Origin: Roseobacter cerasinus
GTDB lineage: Bacteria; Pseudomonadota; Alphaproteobacteria; Rhodobacterales; Rhodobacteraceae
Assembly (NCBI RefSeq): GCF_009811755.1
Contig: NZ_BLIV01000006.1
Span: forward strand, 124,001 to 188,000
Direction: 5' to 3'
DNA length: 64,000 nucleotides
A program made the position numbers and the translations under genes. The notes below the pieces were generated by a model. That model did no database searches and had not been told where the DNA came from. It worked only from the letters and a program-made list of their open reading frames with translations. Below are positions 19,313 through 27,629 of the stretch, piece after piece. The number at the start of each line of letters is the position of its first letter. Position 1 is the stretch's first letter.

Positions 19313-19782
19313 AACAGGTCAGCCCAGACACCACGCCCAAAACAGGGCCTGCGTCAAAGGAACGGCTGCGGCTCTGGCTGCGCCTTCTGGGCGCCGCGCG
19401 CCAGGTCGAGGCGGAGCTGCGCGAGCGGTTGCGCACCGAGTTTGACACCACGCTGCCCCGGTTCGACGTGATGGCGGCCCTGTCGCGGCATGAACAGGGG
19501 CTGAAGATGAGCGAGCTTTCCGGTGTGCTGCGCGTGTCCAACGGCAACGTCACCGGCATCGTCGATCGTTTGACAGAAGACGGCTTGATGCTACGCATTG
19601 CGGTGCCCGGCGACCGGCGCGCCTCGCGCGTGCGGCTGACCCAGAAGGGGCAGGAGGAGTTCGCGCGGCAGGCTCAGGCCCATGAGGGATGGGTGAACGA
19701 GCTGCTTGGTGGGTTCTCGGTCGAAGAGGCCGTGGCCCTCAGCGCCCGGTTTGATGACTTGAAGAACGGCCCTGAGACATGA
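19309..19782 (+). CDS. MarR-family transcriptional regulator
   Basis: A 157-residue winged-helix regulator of the MarR family, with [45 protein letters not shown] as helix-turn-helix (split across residues about 45-90) and [17 protein letters not shown] as the wing. The start is TTG at 19309, behind a strong AGGAGG (19298-19303). The TTG overlaps the SDR stop and was chosen because no ATG or GTG fits the coupling. MarR proteins in aromatic-CoA clusters often respond to the CoA thioester, so anthraniloyl-CoA is a plausible effector (inference). Confidence 0.86.
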   Translation: MKQVSPDTTPKTGPASKERLRLWLRLLGAARQVEAELRERLRTEFDTTLPRFDVMAALSRHEQGLKMSELSGVLRVSNGNVTGIVDRLTEDGLMLRIAVPGDRRASRVRLTQKGQEEFARQAQAHEGWVNELLGGFSVEEAVALSARFDDLKNGPET

Positions 19783-20579
19783 GCACCCGCACTGACACCA
19801 CGCATTTCAACTGTCGCATCGAAGGCCGCATCGCGACGGTGCAGCTGGACCGGCCCGAGCGCAAGAACCCGCTGACCTTCGACAGCTATGCCGAGCTGCG
19901 CGACTGGTTTCGTGATCTGGTCTACGCGGATGATGTGGATGTGGTCGTCTTTGCGTCGAACGGTGGCAACTTCAGCTCCGGCGGCGATGTGCATGACATC
20001 ATCGGCCCGCTGACCGAGACGAACATGAAAGACCTGCTGGCCTTCACGCGGATGACCGGCGATCTGGTCAAGGCCATGGTCAACTGCGGCAAACCGATCA
20101 TCGCCGCTGTCGATGGCATTTGCGTCGGCGCAGGCGCCATCATCGCCATGGCGTCTGACATGCGGATCGCCACACCGCGGGCCAAATGCGCCTTCCTCTT
20201 CACCCGCGTCGGGCTGGCGGGCTGCGACATGGGTGCCTGTGCGATCCTGCCGCGGATTATCGGCCAGGGCCGCGCGGCGGAGCTGCTCTATACCGGGCGG
20301 TCGATGTCCGCCGAAGAAGGCGCCGCTTGGGGCTTCTACAACCAGATCGTCGATGACGTTGAGGCCGAGGCGCAGGCCCTGGCGCAGCGCATCGCCGCAG
20401 GCCCGAATTTTGCGCATATGATGACAAAGACCATGCTGGCGCAGGAGTGGTCCATGTCGATCGAACAGGCGATCGAGGCCGAGGCGCAGGCGCAGGCGAT
20501 CTGCATGCAGACGGGGGATTTCGAGCGTGCCTACAAGGCGTTTGTCGCGAAGGAAAACCCCGTGTTCGAGGGCAACTGA
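19779..20579 (+). CDS. Enoyl-CoA hydratase/isomerase family protein
   Basis: A 266-residue crotonase-fold protein. [17 protein letters not shown], the oxyanion-hole segment [14 protein letters not shown], and the second oxyanion region [20 protein letters not shown] are clear, and the C-terminal helices end [10 protein letters not shown]-like ([20 protein letters not shown]). It probably hydrates an unsaturated acyl-CoA or opens the ring in the lower part of the aminobenzoyl-CoA pathway; the exact reaction cannot be read from sequence. It overlaps the MarR gene by four bases and the acyl-CoA dehydrogenase gene by one. Confidence 0.9.
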   Translation: MSTRTDTTHFNCRIEGRIATVQLDRPERKNPLTFDSYAELRDWFRDLVYADDVDVVVFASNGGNFSSGGDVHDIIGPLTETNMKDLLAFTRMTGDLVKAMVNCGKPIIAAVDGICVGAGAIIAMASDMRIATPRAKCAFLFTRVGLAGCDMGACAILPRIIGQGRAAELLYTGRSMSAEEGAAWGFYNQIVDDVEAEAQALAQRIAAGPNFAHMMTKTMLAQEWSMSIEQAIEAEAQAQAICMQTGDFERAYKAFVAKENPVFEGN

Positions 20580-21727
20580 TGGCGGATCGCTCCTTTCTCA
20601 CCTGGCCGTTCTTTGAGGATCATCACCGCGCGCTGGCCGAGGCGTTGGAGGAGTTTACCGCGCAGCTGTCAGTTGATCATTCTGATACGGATCAGGCCTG
20701 CCGTGATCTGGTCCAGCAGCTGGGGGCGGCGGGCTGGTTGCAGCATGCGGCGGTGGCGCCCGGCACGGATGATGCTTTGGATGTGCGCACCCTTTGCCTG
20801 ATCCGCGAGACGCTGGCGCGGCATGACGGGTTGGCTGATTTTGCCTTTGCCATGCAGGGGTTGGGCAGCGGGGCGATATCGCTCTTTGGCACGGCAGACC
20901 AGCAGGAGGACTGGCTGCCCAAGGTGCGCAGTGGCGCGGCCATCGCAGGGTTTGCCCTGACGGAGCCGGCCTCCGGGTCCGACGTGGCCAATGCAACCAT
21001 GACGGCGGTGCGCGACGGCGATAGCTATGTGCTGAACGGCGCAAAAACATGGATTTCCAACGGCGGGATTGCGGATCTCTATACCGTCTTTGCCCGCACG
21101 GGCGACGCGCCGGGGGCCAAGGGCCTGTCGGCCTTCATGGTGCCCGCCAGCACCCCGGGGCTGAGCGTTGCCGAGCGGCTGGAGACCATCGCGCCGCACC
21201 CCTTGGCGACGCTGTCCTTTGAGGGCTGCCGCATCCCTGCAAGCGCCCGGCTGGGTGACAGCGGCGCGGGCTTCAAGATCGCCATGTCGGTGCTCGATGT
21301 GTTCCGCCCCACTGTGGCGGCGGCGGCTCTGGGCTTTGCGCGCCGGGCGTTGGAGGAGGCGGTTGCCCGGGTCACCACGCGGCAGGTGCAGGGCGCACCA
21401 CTCTTTGATTTGCAGATGGTCCAGGGGCATATCGCCGATATGGCGCTCGACGTGGATGCCAGCGCGCTGCTGATCTATCGCGCGGCCTGGGCCAAGGATT
21501 CCGGCGCGCCGCGTGTCACGCGCGAGGCGGCGATGGCCAAGCTCTTCTCCACCGATCAGGCACAGCAGGTCATCGACAAGGCCGTACAGTTGCATGGTGG
21601 GGATGGGGTGCGCGGCGGCACGGTGGTCGAACGGCTCTACCGCGAGATCCGGGCGCTGCGGATTTACGAGGGCGCCTCGGACGTGCAGCGCGTGATCATC
21701 GCCCGGCAAACTTTGGGAGGGTCCTGA
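20579..21727 (+). CDS. Acyl-CoA dehydrogenase family protein
   Basis: A 382-residue FAD-dependent acyl-CoA dehydrogenase. [18 protein letters not shown] binds flavin and substrate, [20 protein letters not shown] follows, and [34 protein letters not shown] carries the catalytic-base region, with the Glu near residue 364. Length is standard. The ATG at 20579 shares a base with the hydratase stop (TGATG); in-frame codons upstream lie inside the hydratase gene. The substrate is presumably a ring-derived or ring-opened acyl-CoA of anthranilate breakdown. Confidence 0.9.
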   Translation: MADRSFLTWPFFEDHHRALAEALEEFTAQLSVDHSDTDQACRDLVQQLGAAGWLQHAAVAPGTDDALDVRTLCLIRETLARHDGLADFAFAMQGLGSGAISLFGTADQQEDWLPKVRSGAAIAGFALTEPASGSDVANATMTAVRDGDSYVLNGAKTWISNGGIADLYTVFARTGDAPGAKGLSAFMVPASTPGLSVAERLETIAPHPLATLSFEGCRIPASARLGDSGAGFKIAMSVLDVFRPTVAAAALGFARRALEEAVARVTTRQVQGAPLFDLQMVQGHIADMALDVDASALLIYRAAWAKDSGAPRVTREAAMAKLFSTDQAQQVIDKAVQLHGGDGVRGGTVVERLYREIRALRIYEGASDVQRVIIARQTLGGS

Positions 21728-21728
21728 G

Positions 21729-23339
21729 ATGCTTGGCCCCACAGCCCACACCGACAGTTTCACGCGGGACAACCTGCCGCCGCCGGATCAATGGCCTGAC
21801 TTCCGGCTGGAGGGCTTTGACTACCCAGACCGGCTGAATGTGGGCGTCGAGCTGACCGACCGGATGGTGACCGATGGCTTTGGCGACCACACGGCGCTGA
21901 TCGGCAACGGGCGCATGCGCACCTACAAGGAGCTCAGCGACTGGACCAATCGCCTCGCCCATGCGCTGGTCGAGGATCTGGGCGTGAAGCCTGGCAACCG
22001 GGTGCTGATCCGCTCCGCCAACAACCCGGCGATGGTCGCCTGCTGGCTCGCCGCGACCAAGGCGGGAGCCGTGGTGGTCAACACCATGCCCATGCTGCGC
22101 GCAGGCGAGCTGGCGGCCATCGTCGACAAGGCCGAGATCAGCCATGCGCTGTGCGATACGCGCCTGATGGATGAGATGACCGCCTGCGCCAAAGACAGCG
22201 CGTTTCTGAAAACCGTGGTGGGCTTTGACGGCACGTCAAATCATGATGCGGAACTTGATCGGCTGGCGCTTGAGAAACCCGTGCAGTTCGACGCCGTCGA
22301 GACCGGGCGCGATGACGTGGCGCTGCTGGGCTTCACGTCAGGAACCACCGGCGCGCCCAAGGCCACGATGCACTTCCACCGTGATCTGCTGATCATCGCG
22401 GATGGTTATGCCCGCGAGGTGCTGGGCGTGGTGCCTGACGATGTCTTTGTGGGGTCGCCGCCGCTGGCCTTCACCTTCGGGCTTGGGGGGCTTGCAATCT
22501 TCCCCCTGCGTTTCGGGGCGACCGCCACGCTGCTGGAGACAGCCTCACCGCCCAATATGGTCGAGATCATCGAGCGGTACAAAGCCACCGTCTGCTTCAC
22601 CGCCCCCACCGCCTATCGCGCCATGCTGGCGGCCATGGACGAGGGCGCGGATCTGTCGTCGCTGCGAGCGGCTGTTTCGGCTGGGGAGACCTTACCCGCT
22701 CCGGTTTATGAAGAGTGGATGGCGCGCACCGGCAAGCCAATGCTCGACGGCATTGGCGCGACGGAGCTTTTGCATATCTTCATCTCCAACCGGTTCGACG
22801 ATCACCGGCCTGCCTGCACCGGGCGCCCGGTGACGGGCTATGAGGCGCGGGTGATTGGCCCGGACGGCACTGAGCTGCCGCGCGGAGAGGTCGGCCGTCT
22901 GGCGGTGCGAGGGCCAACCGGCTGCCGCTATCTCGCGGATGAGCGCCAGCGCGGTTATGTCCACGATGGCTGGAACATCACGGGCGACGCCTTCTCAATG
23001 GATGCGGATGGCTATTTGCATTTCGCCGCACGCAATGACGATATGATCGTGTCCTCGGGCTACAATATCGCGGGGCCTGAGGTGGAGGCCGCATTGTTGG
23101 CGCACCCAGAGGTCGCGGAGTGTGCCGTGGTTGGCGCGCCGGATGATGCGCGCGGCATGATTGTCGAGGCGCATGTGGTCTTGGCAGGCGGCGCGCCGGA
23201 TGACGCCACAGCGGAGCGGCTACAGGATCATGTGAAAGCCACCATCGCCCCTTATAAATACCCGCGTCGCGTGGTTTTTGCGGACAGCTTGCCCAAGACC
23301 GCTACAGGAAAAATCCAACGCTTCCTGCTGAAGCACTAA
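21729..23339 (+). CDS. Benzoate/2-aminobenzoate-CoA ligase family protein
   Basis: A 536-residue adenylate-forming ligase. The ATP-binding P-loop-like GFTSGTTGAPKATMHFH, the GIGATELLHIFISNR motif, the YVHDGWNITGDAFSMDADGYL hinge region, and PKTATGKIQRF with the adenylation lysine near the C-terminus are all present. The overall pattern (ELLHIFISN, CTGRPVTGYEARV) is that of benzoate-CoA ligases, which include 2-aminobenzoate-CoA ligase. With kynureninase nearby producing anthranilate and the downstream monooxygenase/reductase using its CoA ester, I infer anthranilate as the substrate. One base separates it from the acyl-CoA dehydrogenase stop. Confidence 0.9.
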   Translation: MLGPTAHTDSFTRDNLPPPDQWPDFRLEGFDYPDRLNVGVELTDRMVTDGFGDHTALIGNGRMRTYKELSDWTNRLAHALVEDLGVKPGNRVLIRSANNPAMVACWLAATKAGAVVVNTMPMLRAGELAAIVDKAEISHALCDTRLMDEMTACAKDSAFLKTVVGFDGTSNHDAELDRLALEKPVQFDAVETGRDDVALLGFTSGTTGAPKATMHFHRDLLIIADGYAREVLGVVPDDVFVGSPPLAFTFGLGGLAIFPLRFGATATLLETASPPNMVEIIERYKATVCFTAPTAYRAMLAAMDEGADLSSLRAAVSAGETLPAPVYEEWMARTGKPMLDGIGATELLHIFISNRFDDHRPACTGRPVTGYEARVIGPDGTELPRGEVGRLAVRGPTGCRYLADERQRGYVHDGWNITGDAFSMDADGYLHFAARNDDMIVSSGYNIAGPEVEAALLAHPEVAECAVVGAPDDARGMIVEAHVVLAGGAPDDATAERLQDHVKATIAPYKYPRRVVFADSLPKTATGKIQRFLLKH

Positions 23340-23354
23340 CGTCGGAGCATGCTC

Positions 23355-23759
23355 ATGCCTGCAAACACCATACACCCGCCCGGTTGGGCGCCTGCCAAGG
23401 GCTACGCCAACGGGATGCTGGCGCGTGATGGCACGCTCTATGTGGGCGGGCAGATCGGCTGGACGGCGGATCAGACCTTTGAAAGCCATGACTTCATTGG
23501 CCAGATGGAACAGGCGTTGCGCAACATCGTGGCGGTGGTCGAAGAGGCGGGCGGGCAGGTGACCGACATCACGCGCCTGACGTGGTTTGTGCTCGACAAA
23601 AGCGAATATCTCGCCCGCCAGCGGGAGGTGGGCGAGGCTTACCGCCGCGTACTGGGCCGCCACTTTCCCGCCATGTCCGTGCTGGTTGTGGCGGGGCTGA
23701 TTGAGAATGAGGCCCTGCTTGAGATCGAGGCGACCGCCTATCTTGGCCCGCGCGATTGA
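23355..23759 (+). CDS. Rid-family protein (RidA/YjgF/UK114 fold)
   Basis: A 134-residue Rid-family protein, with the fold of the RidA enamine/imine deaminases. RDGTLYVGGQIGW, the MEQALRNIVAVVEEAGG helix and ITRLTWFVLDK match. The block equivalent to FPARSxVEV in RidA reads FPAMSVLVV, so the arginine that binds the imine carboxylate in RidA is methionine. It may therefore be an inactive or different-chemistry Rid subgroup. The start at 23355 is preferred (GGAG 7 bases upstream) over the ATG six bases earlier. It closes the aminobenzoyl-CoA operon and may act on the amino-cyclohexene-CoA intermediate. Confidence 0.87.
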   Translation: MPANTIHPPGWAPAKGYANGMLARDGTLYVGGQIGWTADQTFESHDFIGQMEQALRNIVAVVEEAGGQVTDITRLTWFVLDKSEYLARQREVGEAYRRVLGRHFPAMSVLVVAGLIENEALLEIEATAYLGPRD

Positions 23760-23772
23760 GAGCGTTTGCCCA

Positions 23773-24963
23773 CTACCGGAACCGCGCGTTCCAGAGGACA
23801 GCCCGCTTCGCATCTCGTGCGTTGTAAGCTGCGACGGCGTCGGGCAAGCATTCCGGTCCAGACAGGGCGCGCCCTTCGGCCAATTCTGTAAGGCGCATGC
23901 TGTACCACGCGGTCACACCGCCCTCCGGCGGATTGGCAAACCTGGGAAAGGTCGGGGCGGCGGTGTCGCCCGAAAGCCAGGCCTTTGGAAGATCGGGCTG
24001 CAGCACCAGCGCGCGTGCCAGCCCGATCATATCCACACCGCGCGAAAGCGCGTCTTGCACCTGATCAAAACTCTTGAACCCGCCGGTCAGCATCAGAGGC
24101 CTGTCGGTCAAGGCTCGCGCTGATTGCGCGAACTCAAGAAAATACGGGCCCTTACCCGCCGCGTCCGAGGCGGATGGTGCCCCCGGGAAATAGGTGCCCC
24201 CGCTGATGTCGATCAAATCAATGCTGGTGCCATCAAGCGCCTCAACCACGGCCAATGCGTCCTCCTGCGACAGACCGCCTTCGAGCTGGTCTGTGGCGTT
24301 CAGCTTGATCCCGACGGGAAAGGCCGGACCCACCGCATCGCGAACGGCCTTCACCGCCTCAAGCGTCAGGCGCATGCGGTTTTCGATAGAGCCGCCGTAG
24401 TTGTCTGTCCGGGTGTTGAAAAGGGGAGACAGAAACTGGCTGAGCAGGAACCCGTGGGCCGCGTGCAACTCGACCCCGCCAAAGCCCAGGTCTTTGGCCA
24501 GCCGCGCTGTCTCGGCAAATTGCGACGGCAGTTGCAGGATTTCGGCCTGAGTCAGCGCCTCACAGGTCAGCCCCGGCAGATCAAGCGTGCTGGGGCCTTT
24601 GGGCACGCCAATCGGCGGATGTGTCATGGCGCCCGCATGGCCCAGTTGCAGCCACAGATGCGCCCCCCGGGCCGCCCCCGCCGCGGCGAGGTCACGGAAC
24701 CCGTCGCCCACTGTGTCCTGCCATAGTACAAGATTGCCGGGTTTCTCGGCGGCCATGGGGTCGCCCTGAACCTCGCCAATGATGGACAACGCCAGCCCGC
24801 CTCTGGCCCAGGTTTCATAGAGGGTGATCTGGGCTTCCGTGGGGGCCCCTGTACCGTCGCCAAGTGAATCCGACATCGCGGATTTGGCGATGCGGTTTTT
24901 GAGGACCACGCCGCAGGGCAGGGTCAGCGGGTCGGTCAATTGTGTTGTGTGATTTTGGGTCAT
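23773..24963 (-). CDS. Old-yellow-enzyme family NADH:flavin oxidoreductase
   Basis: A 396-residue FMN-dependent TIM-barrel oxidoreductase. NRIAKSAMSD, LQLGHAGAMTHP, the substrate-binding ELHAAHGFLLSQFLSPLFNTRTDNYGGS and ENRMRLTLEAV, and GLARALVLQPDLP as the phosphate-binding region are visible. It lacks the long FAD/NAD C-terminal domains of 2,4-dienoyl-CoA reductases, so it is a single-domain member. It is the only gene of the island on the minus strand, convergent with the Rid gene and divergent from the formamidase gene. It may reduce an enone in the same pathway, but the substrate is unknown. Confidence 0.87.
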   Translation of the reverse strand: MTQNHTTQLTDPLTLPCGVVLKNRIAKSAMSDSLGDGTGAPTEAQITLYETWARGGLALSIIGEVQGDPMAAEKPGNLVLWQDTVGDGFRDLAAAGAARGAHLWLQLGHAGAMTHPPIGVPKGPSTLDLPGLTCEALTQAEILQLPSQFAETARLAKDLGFGGVELHAAHGFLLSQFLSPLFNTRTDNYGGSIENRMRLTLEAVKAVRDAVGPAFPVGIKLNATDQLEGGLSQEDALAVVEALDGTSIDLIDISGGTYFPGAPSASDAAGKGPYFLEFAQSARALTDRPLMLTGGFKSFDQVQDALSRGVDMIGLARALVLQPDLPKAWLSGDTAAPTFPRFANPPEGGVTAWYSMRLTELAEGRALSGPECLPDAVAAYNARDAKRAVLWNARFR

Positions 24964-25081
24964 CTCTTCCCACTTAACATCATCAGAGCATTTGTCCTCT
25001 TCGAACTGCCGTGCTGTCTGAAAAAAAACACGCCGCTAAGATAGATGCGCCTTATGCCTGTTCACGGCCGGTACAAAGGCG

Positions 25082-25097
25082 ACTTGGATAGCCAAGT
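25082..25097. promoter_or_regulatory. Inverted repeat in the formamidase upstream region
   Basis: ACTTGG-ATAG-CCAAGT forms perfect 6-base arms about 75 bases upstream of the formamidase ATG, in the 208-base gap divergent with the old-yellow-enzyme gene. It could be an operator or an RNA hairpin. No regulator is assigned. Confidence 0.35.
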
Positions 25098-25171
25098 GAT
25101 CCCCCCTTGCGTCGCTGCGTTCAAGGCGGTTCTTTGGGACACACCGGTTGGGGCACAGGGAAGGGACGCGC

Positions 25172-25981
25172 ATGTCAAAGCGGGATTGGGACGACGCATT
25201 TGCCAATATGGCCCATGTGGACGGGTCGGAGAAGCTGCCGGGCCTCTGGTCAGAGCGCGCCGCCGCGTACCGGCAGGGAAGCGTCCGCATCGATGAAAGC
25301 CTGGCCTATGGCACAGATGCCCGAGAGACCTTTGACTTGGTCTGGCCGGATGGCCCCCCGAAGGGACTCGCCGTGTTTGTGCATGGAGGCTACTGGATCC
25401 GGCTGGACAAATCCTATTGGACAGATCTGGCTGAGGGCGCGCGCCAGAATGGCTGGGCGGTGGCGCTGCCGCAGTATACACTGGCCCCGGCAGCGCGTTT
25501 GACGCAGATGACGCAGCAGATCGGTGCGGCGATTGCGCAGGCGGCGTCGATGGTTGCGGGGCCGATCCGGCTTGCCGGGCATTCGGCGGGCGGGCATCTG
25601 GTGTCGCGCATGGTCTGCGAAGACAGCCCTTTACCTGCCGAGGTACTGGCGCGGGTGGCGCAGTGTCTGTCAATCAGCGGCCTGCATGACCTGCGCCCGT
25701 TGATGTGGACCCAGATGAACGCAGACCTGCAGATCGACGAGGCGGAAGCCTTGCGCGAAAGCCCGGCGCTGCTGCGGCCCATAGCCGGGGCGAAGGTCAC
25801 CGCCTGGGTTGGCCGTGCCGAGCGCCCCGAGTTCATTCGCCAGGCGCGCCTGCTTGCTTTGATCTGGGAGGGGCTGGAGGCGGACACAAAGCTGATGATT
25901 GAAGACGGGCATGATCATTTCTCGATCATTGAGGCGCTGAAACAGGCAGACAGCCCGATCACAGAGGCTTTTGCAAAATAA
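25172..25981 (+). CDS. Kynurenine formamidase (arylformamidase, alpha/beta hydrolase type)
   Basis: A 269-residue alpha/beta hydrolase of the eukaryotic-type kynurenine formamidase (AFMID) group, which hydrolyses N-formylkynurenine to kynurenine. The diagnostic HGGYW motif is at 71-75, nucleophile Ser138 is in GHSAGG, and the catalytic His is near 249 in GHDHFS. This fold differs from the metal-dependent KynB more usual in bacteria. The ATG at 25172 has AAGGGA upstream. It is followed by the GntR and kynA genes, which supports the kynurenine-pathway assignment. Confidence 0.88.
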   Translation: MSKRDWDDAFANMAHVDGSEKLPGLWSERAAAYRQGSVRIDESLAYGTDARETFDLVWPDGPPKGLAVFVHGGYWIRLDKSYWTDLAEGARQNGWAVALPQYTLAPAARLTQMTQQIGAAIAQAASMVAGPIRLAGHSAGGHLVSRMVCEDSPLPAEVLARVAQCLSISGLHDLRPLMWTQMNADLQIDEAEALRESPALLRPIAGAKVTAWVGRAERPEFIRQARLLALIWEGLEADTKLMIEDGHDHFSIIEALKQADSPITEAFAK

Positions 25982-25984
25982 TAT

Positions 25985-26021
25985 ATGATTTTTTATATCA
26001 TGTGCTATAGTAGAGATAGCA
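25985..26021 (+). promoter_or_regulatory. Two adjacent inverted repeats upstream of the GntR gene
   Basis: In the AT-rich gap between the formamidase stop and the GntR ATG there are ATGAT (25985-25989) with ATCAT (25997-26001), then TGCTAT (26003-26008) with ATAGCA (26016-26021) around a 7-base core. FCD-type GntR regulators usually bind short AT-rich dyads near their own promoters, so this is a likely operator/promoter region for the GntR-kynA-kynU unit. Confidence 0.5.
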
Positions 26022-26040
26022 TGTGATTTAGGATCGACCT

Positions 26041-26802
26041 ATGCCCCCCGCACAATCCAAGCCGGATCAGTTGCACAGGCACGTACGCGACGACATTCTG
26101 GCTCTGGCGTTTGAACCCGGACAGGCGCTGAGGCTGCCCAGCCTGTCGGAGGCCTATGGCGTTGGCTTGACCCCGCTGCGTGAGTGCCTCACCCGCCTCA
26201 AAGCGGAGCGGCTGGTGCAGGTGGAGCACAACAAAGGCTTTCGCGTCGCACCGCTGACGGCCGAAGACCTGCTGGACCTGGAGCACAGCCGAAACGCCAT
26301 TGAAGGCTCGCTTTTTGTCCGGTCCGTCGCCCAAGGCGATGATATCTGGGAAAGCGGGGTCATCGGCACGTATCACCAGCTGGCCCGCACGCAGGTGCCG
26401 TCTGTCTTGCAATCACAAGACACGTTGGCGCTGTGGACAGATCGCCACGCGCGGTTCCATACGGCGCTCATTGCCGGTGCGCCTTCCACGTGGTTGCACA
26501 GCTTTCGCGATCAGGTGAACGACCAGCTCAGCCGCTATCAGCGCTACATTCAGCGCGGTCTGCGGCGGATGGCCAAAAGCCAGCCGGATGTGGCCGGGCG
26601 GGCGGCGGAGATCTTCGCGCGCGCCATGGCGCTGGAGCCACATACGGCGCTCTACGATGCCGCCCTGGCGCGAGATCCTGACGCGGCGCAGCGCTGCTTT
26701 GAGGCGCATGGTCAATTGTCGGTGTGCGCTTTTGAGGAGCTGGTGACCATGGTGCCAGTGGATGGCTCCGGTGCCAGTGCAACAGAGGAGACAGTATCAT
26801 GA
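26041..26802 (+). CDS. GntR-family regulator (FCD domain)
   Basis: A 253-residue regulator. Residues about 10-75 form the GntR winged helix (LHRHVRDDILALAFEPGQALRLPSLSEAYGV then LTPLRECLTRLKAERLV). The rest is the all-helical FCD effector domain, with the HARFHTALIAGA segment that carries a typical metal-binding His. It overlaps kynA by four bases, so it most likely controls the tryptophan-to-anthranilate genes. A pathway intermediate such as kynurenine or anthranilate is a reasonable effector, by inference only. Confidence 0.88.
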   Translation: MPPAQSKPDQLHRHVRDDILALAFEPGQALRLPSLSEAYGVGLTPLRECLTRLKAERLVQVEHNKGFRVAPLTAEDLLDLEHSRNAIEGSLFVRSVAQGDDIWESGVIGTYHQLARTQVPSVLQSQDTLALWTDRHARFHTALIAGAPSTWLHSFRDQVNDQLSRYQRYIQRGLRRMAKSQPDVAGRAAEIFARAMALEPHTALYDAALARDPDAAQRCFEAHGQLSVCAFEELVTMVPVDGSGASATEETVS

Positions 26803-27629
26803 GCGCTTACGATCCAACCGCAGAGGGCGCCAAGATGTCCTTCGCCAAGGACATGTCCTACATCGACTATCTGGCGCTTGACCCCATTCTTGGGGCGCAA
26901 AACCGGCAGTCCGAAGCGCATGACGAGATGCTGTTTATCATTCAGCATCAAACCTCGGAGTTGTGGATGTGCCTTGCGCTGCACGAGCTGTCTGTCGCGC
27001 GCGAGAGGCTCACGAACGGCCAGTTCCCTCCGACCTTCAAGATGCTGACCCGCGTGGCGCGGATCTTTGAGCAGTTGAACGGTGCCTGGGATGTGCTGCG
27101 CACCATGACGCCAAGCGAATACACGGAATTTCGCGCTGATCTGGGGTCGTCCTCCGGGTTTCAATCGCATCAATACCGGCTGATCGAATTCATGCTTGGC
27201 AACCGCAATCGCGCCATGTTGAAGGTGCATGAGCACCGGCCCGAGCTGCATCACATGCTCACGCAAGAGCTCGGCACCAAGTCGCTCTATCATGTGGCGC
27301 TGGATCAGCTGTCCGAGCAGCTTGGCACGGGTTTTTCGGCGAAGGTCTACCGGATGGATGCGCCGCATGTCTCCGATCAGGCGGTCATGGAGGCCTGGGC
27401 AAAGGTCTATGATGATCCGGAGCGGTTCTGGTCGCTCTACGAGCTAGCGGAAAAGCTTGTGGATCTCGAAGACTATTTTCGGCGGTGGCGGTTCAACCAC
27501 GTCACAACCGTCGAACGCATCATCGGCTTCAAACGCGGCACGGGCGGTACATCAGGCGTGAAATACCTGCGCCGCATGCTGGAAGTGGAGCTTTTTCCCG
27601 AACTTTGGCACGTCAGAGGGCAGCTATGA
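26799..27629 (+). CDS. kynA: Tryptophan 2,3-dioxygenase
   Basis: The heme enzyme opens the indole ring of L-tryptophan to N-formylkynurenine, the first step of kynurenine-type degradation. The 276-residue protein has the distal His50 in FIIQHQTSELW, Arg112 and the FRADLGSSSGFQSHQYR block, the heme-ligating His234 in FNHVTTVERIIGF, and the GTGGTSG loop (247-253) that closes over the substrate. Length matches bacterial TDO. It is coupled by overlaps to the GntR gene upstream and kynureninase downstream. Confidence 0.97.
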   Translation: MSAYDPTAEGAKMSFAKDMSYIDYLALDPILGAQNRQSEAHDEMLFIIQHQTSELWMCLALHELSVARERLTNGQFPPTFKMLTRVARIFEQLNGAWDVLRTMTPSEYTEFRADLGSSSGFQSHQYRLIEFMLGNRNRAMLKVHEHRPELHHMLTQELGTKSLYHVALDQLSEQLGTGFSAKVYRMDAPHVSDQAVMEAWAKVYDDPERFWSLYELAEKLVDLEDYFRRWRFNHVTTVERIIGFKRGTGGTSGVKYLRRMLEVELFPELWHVRGQL

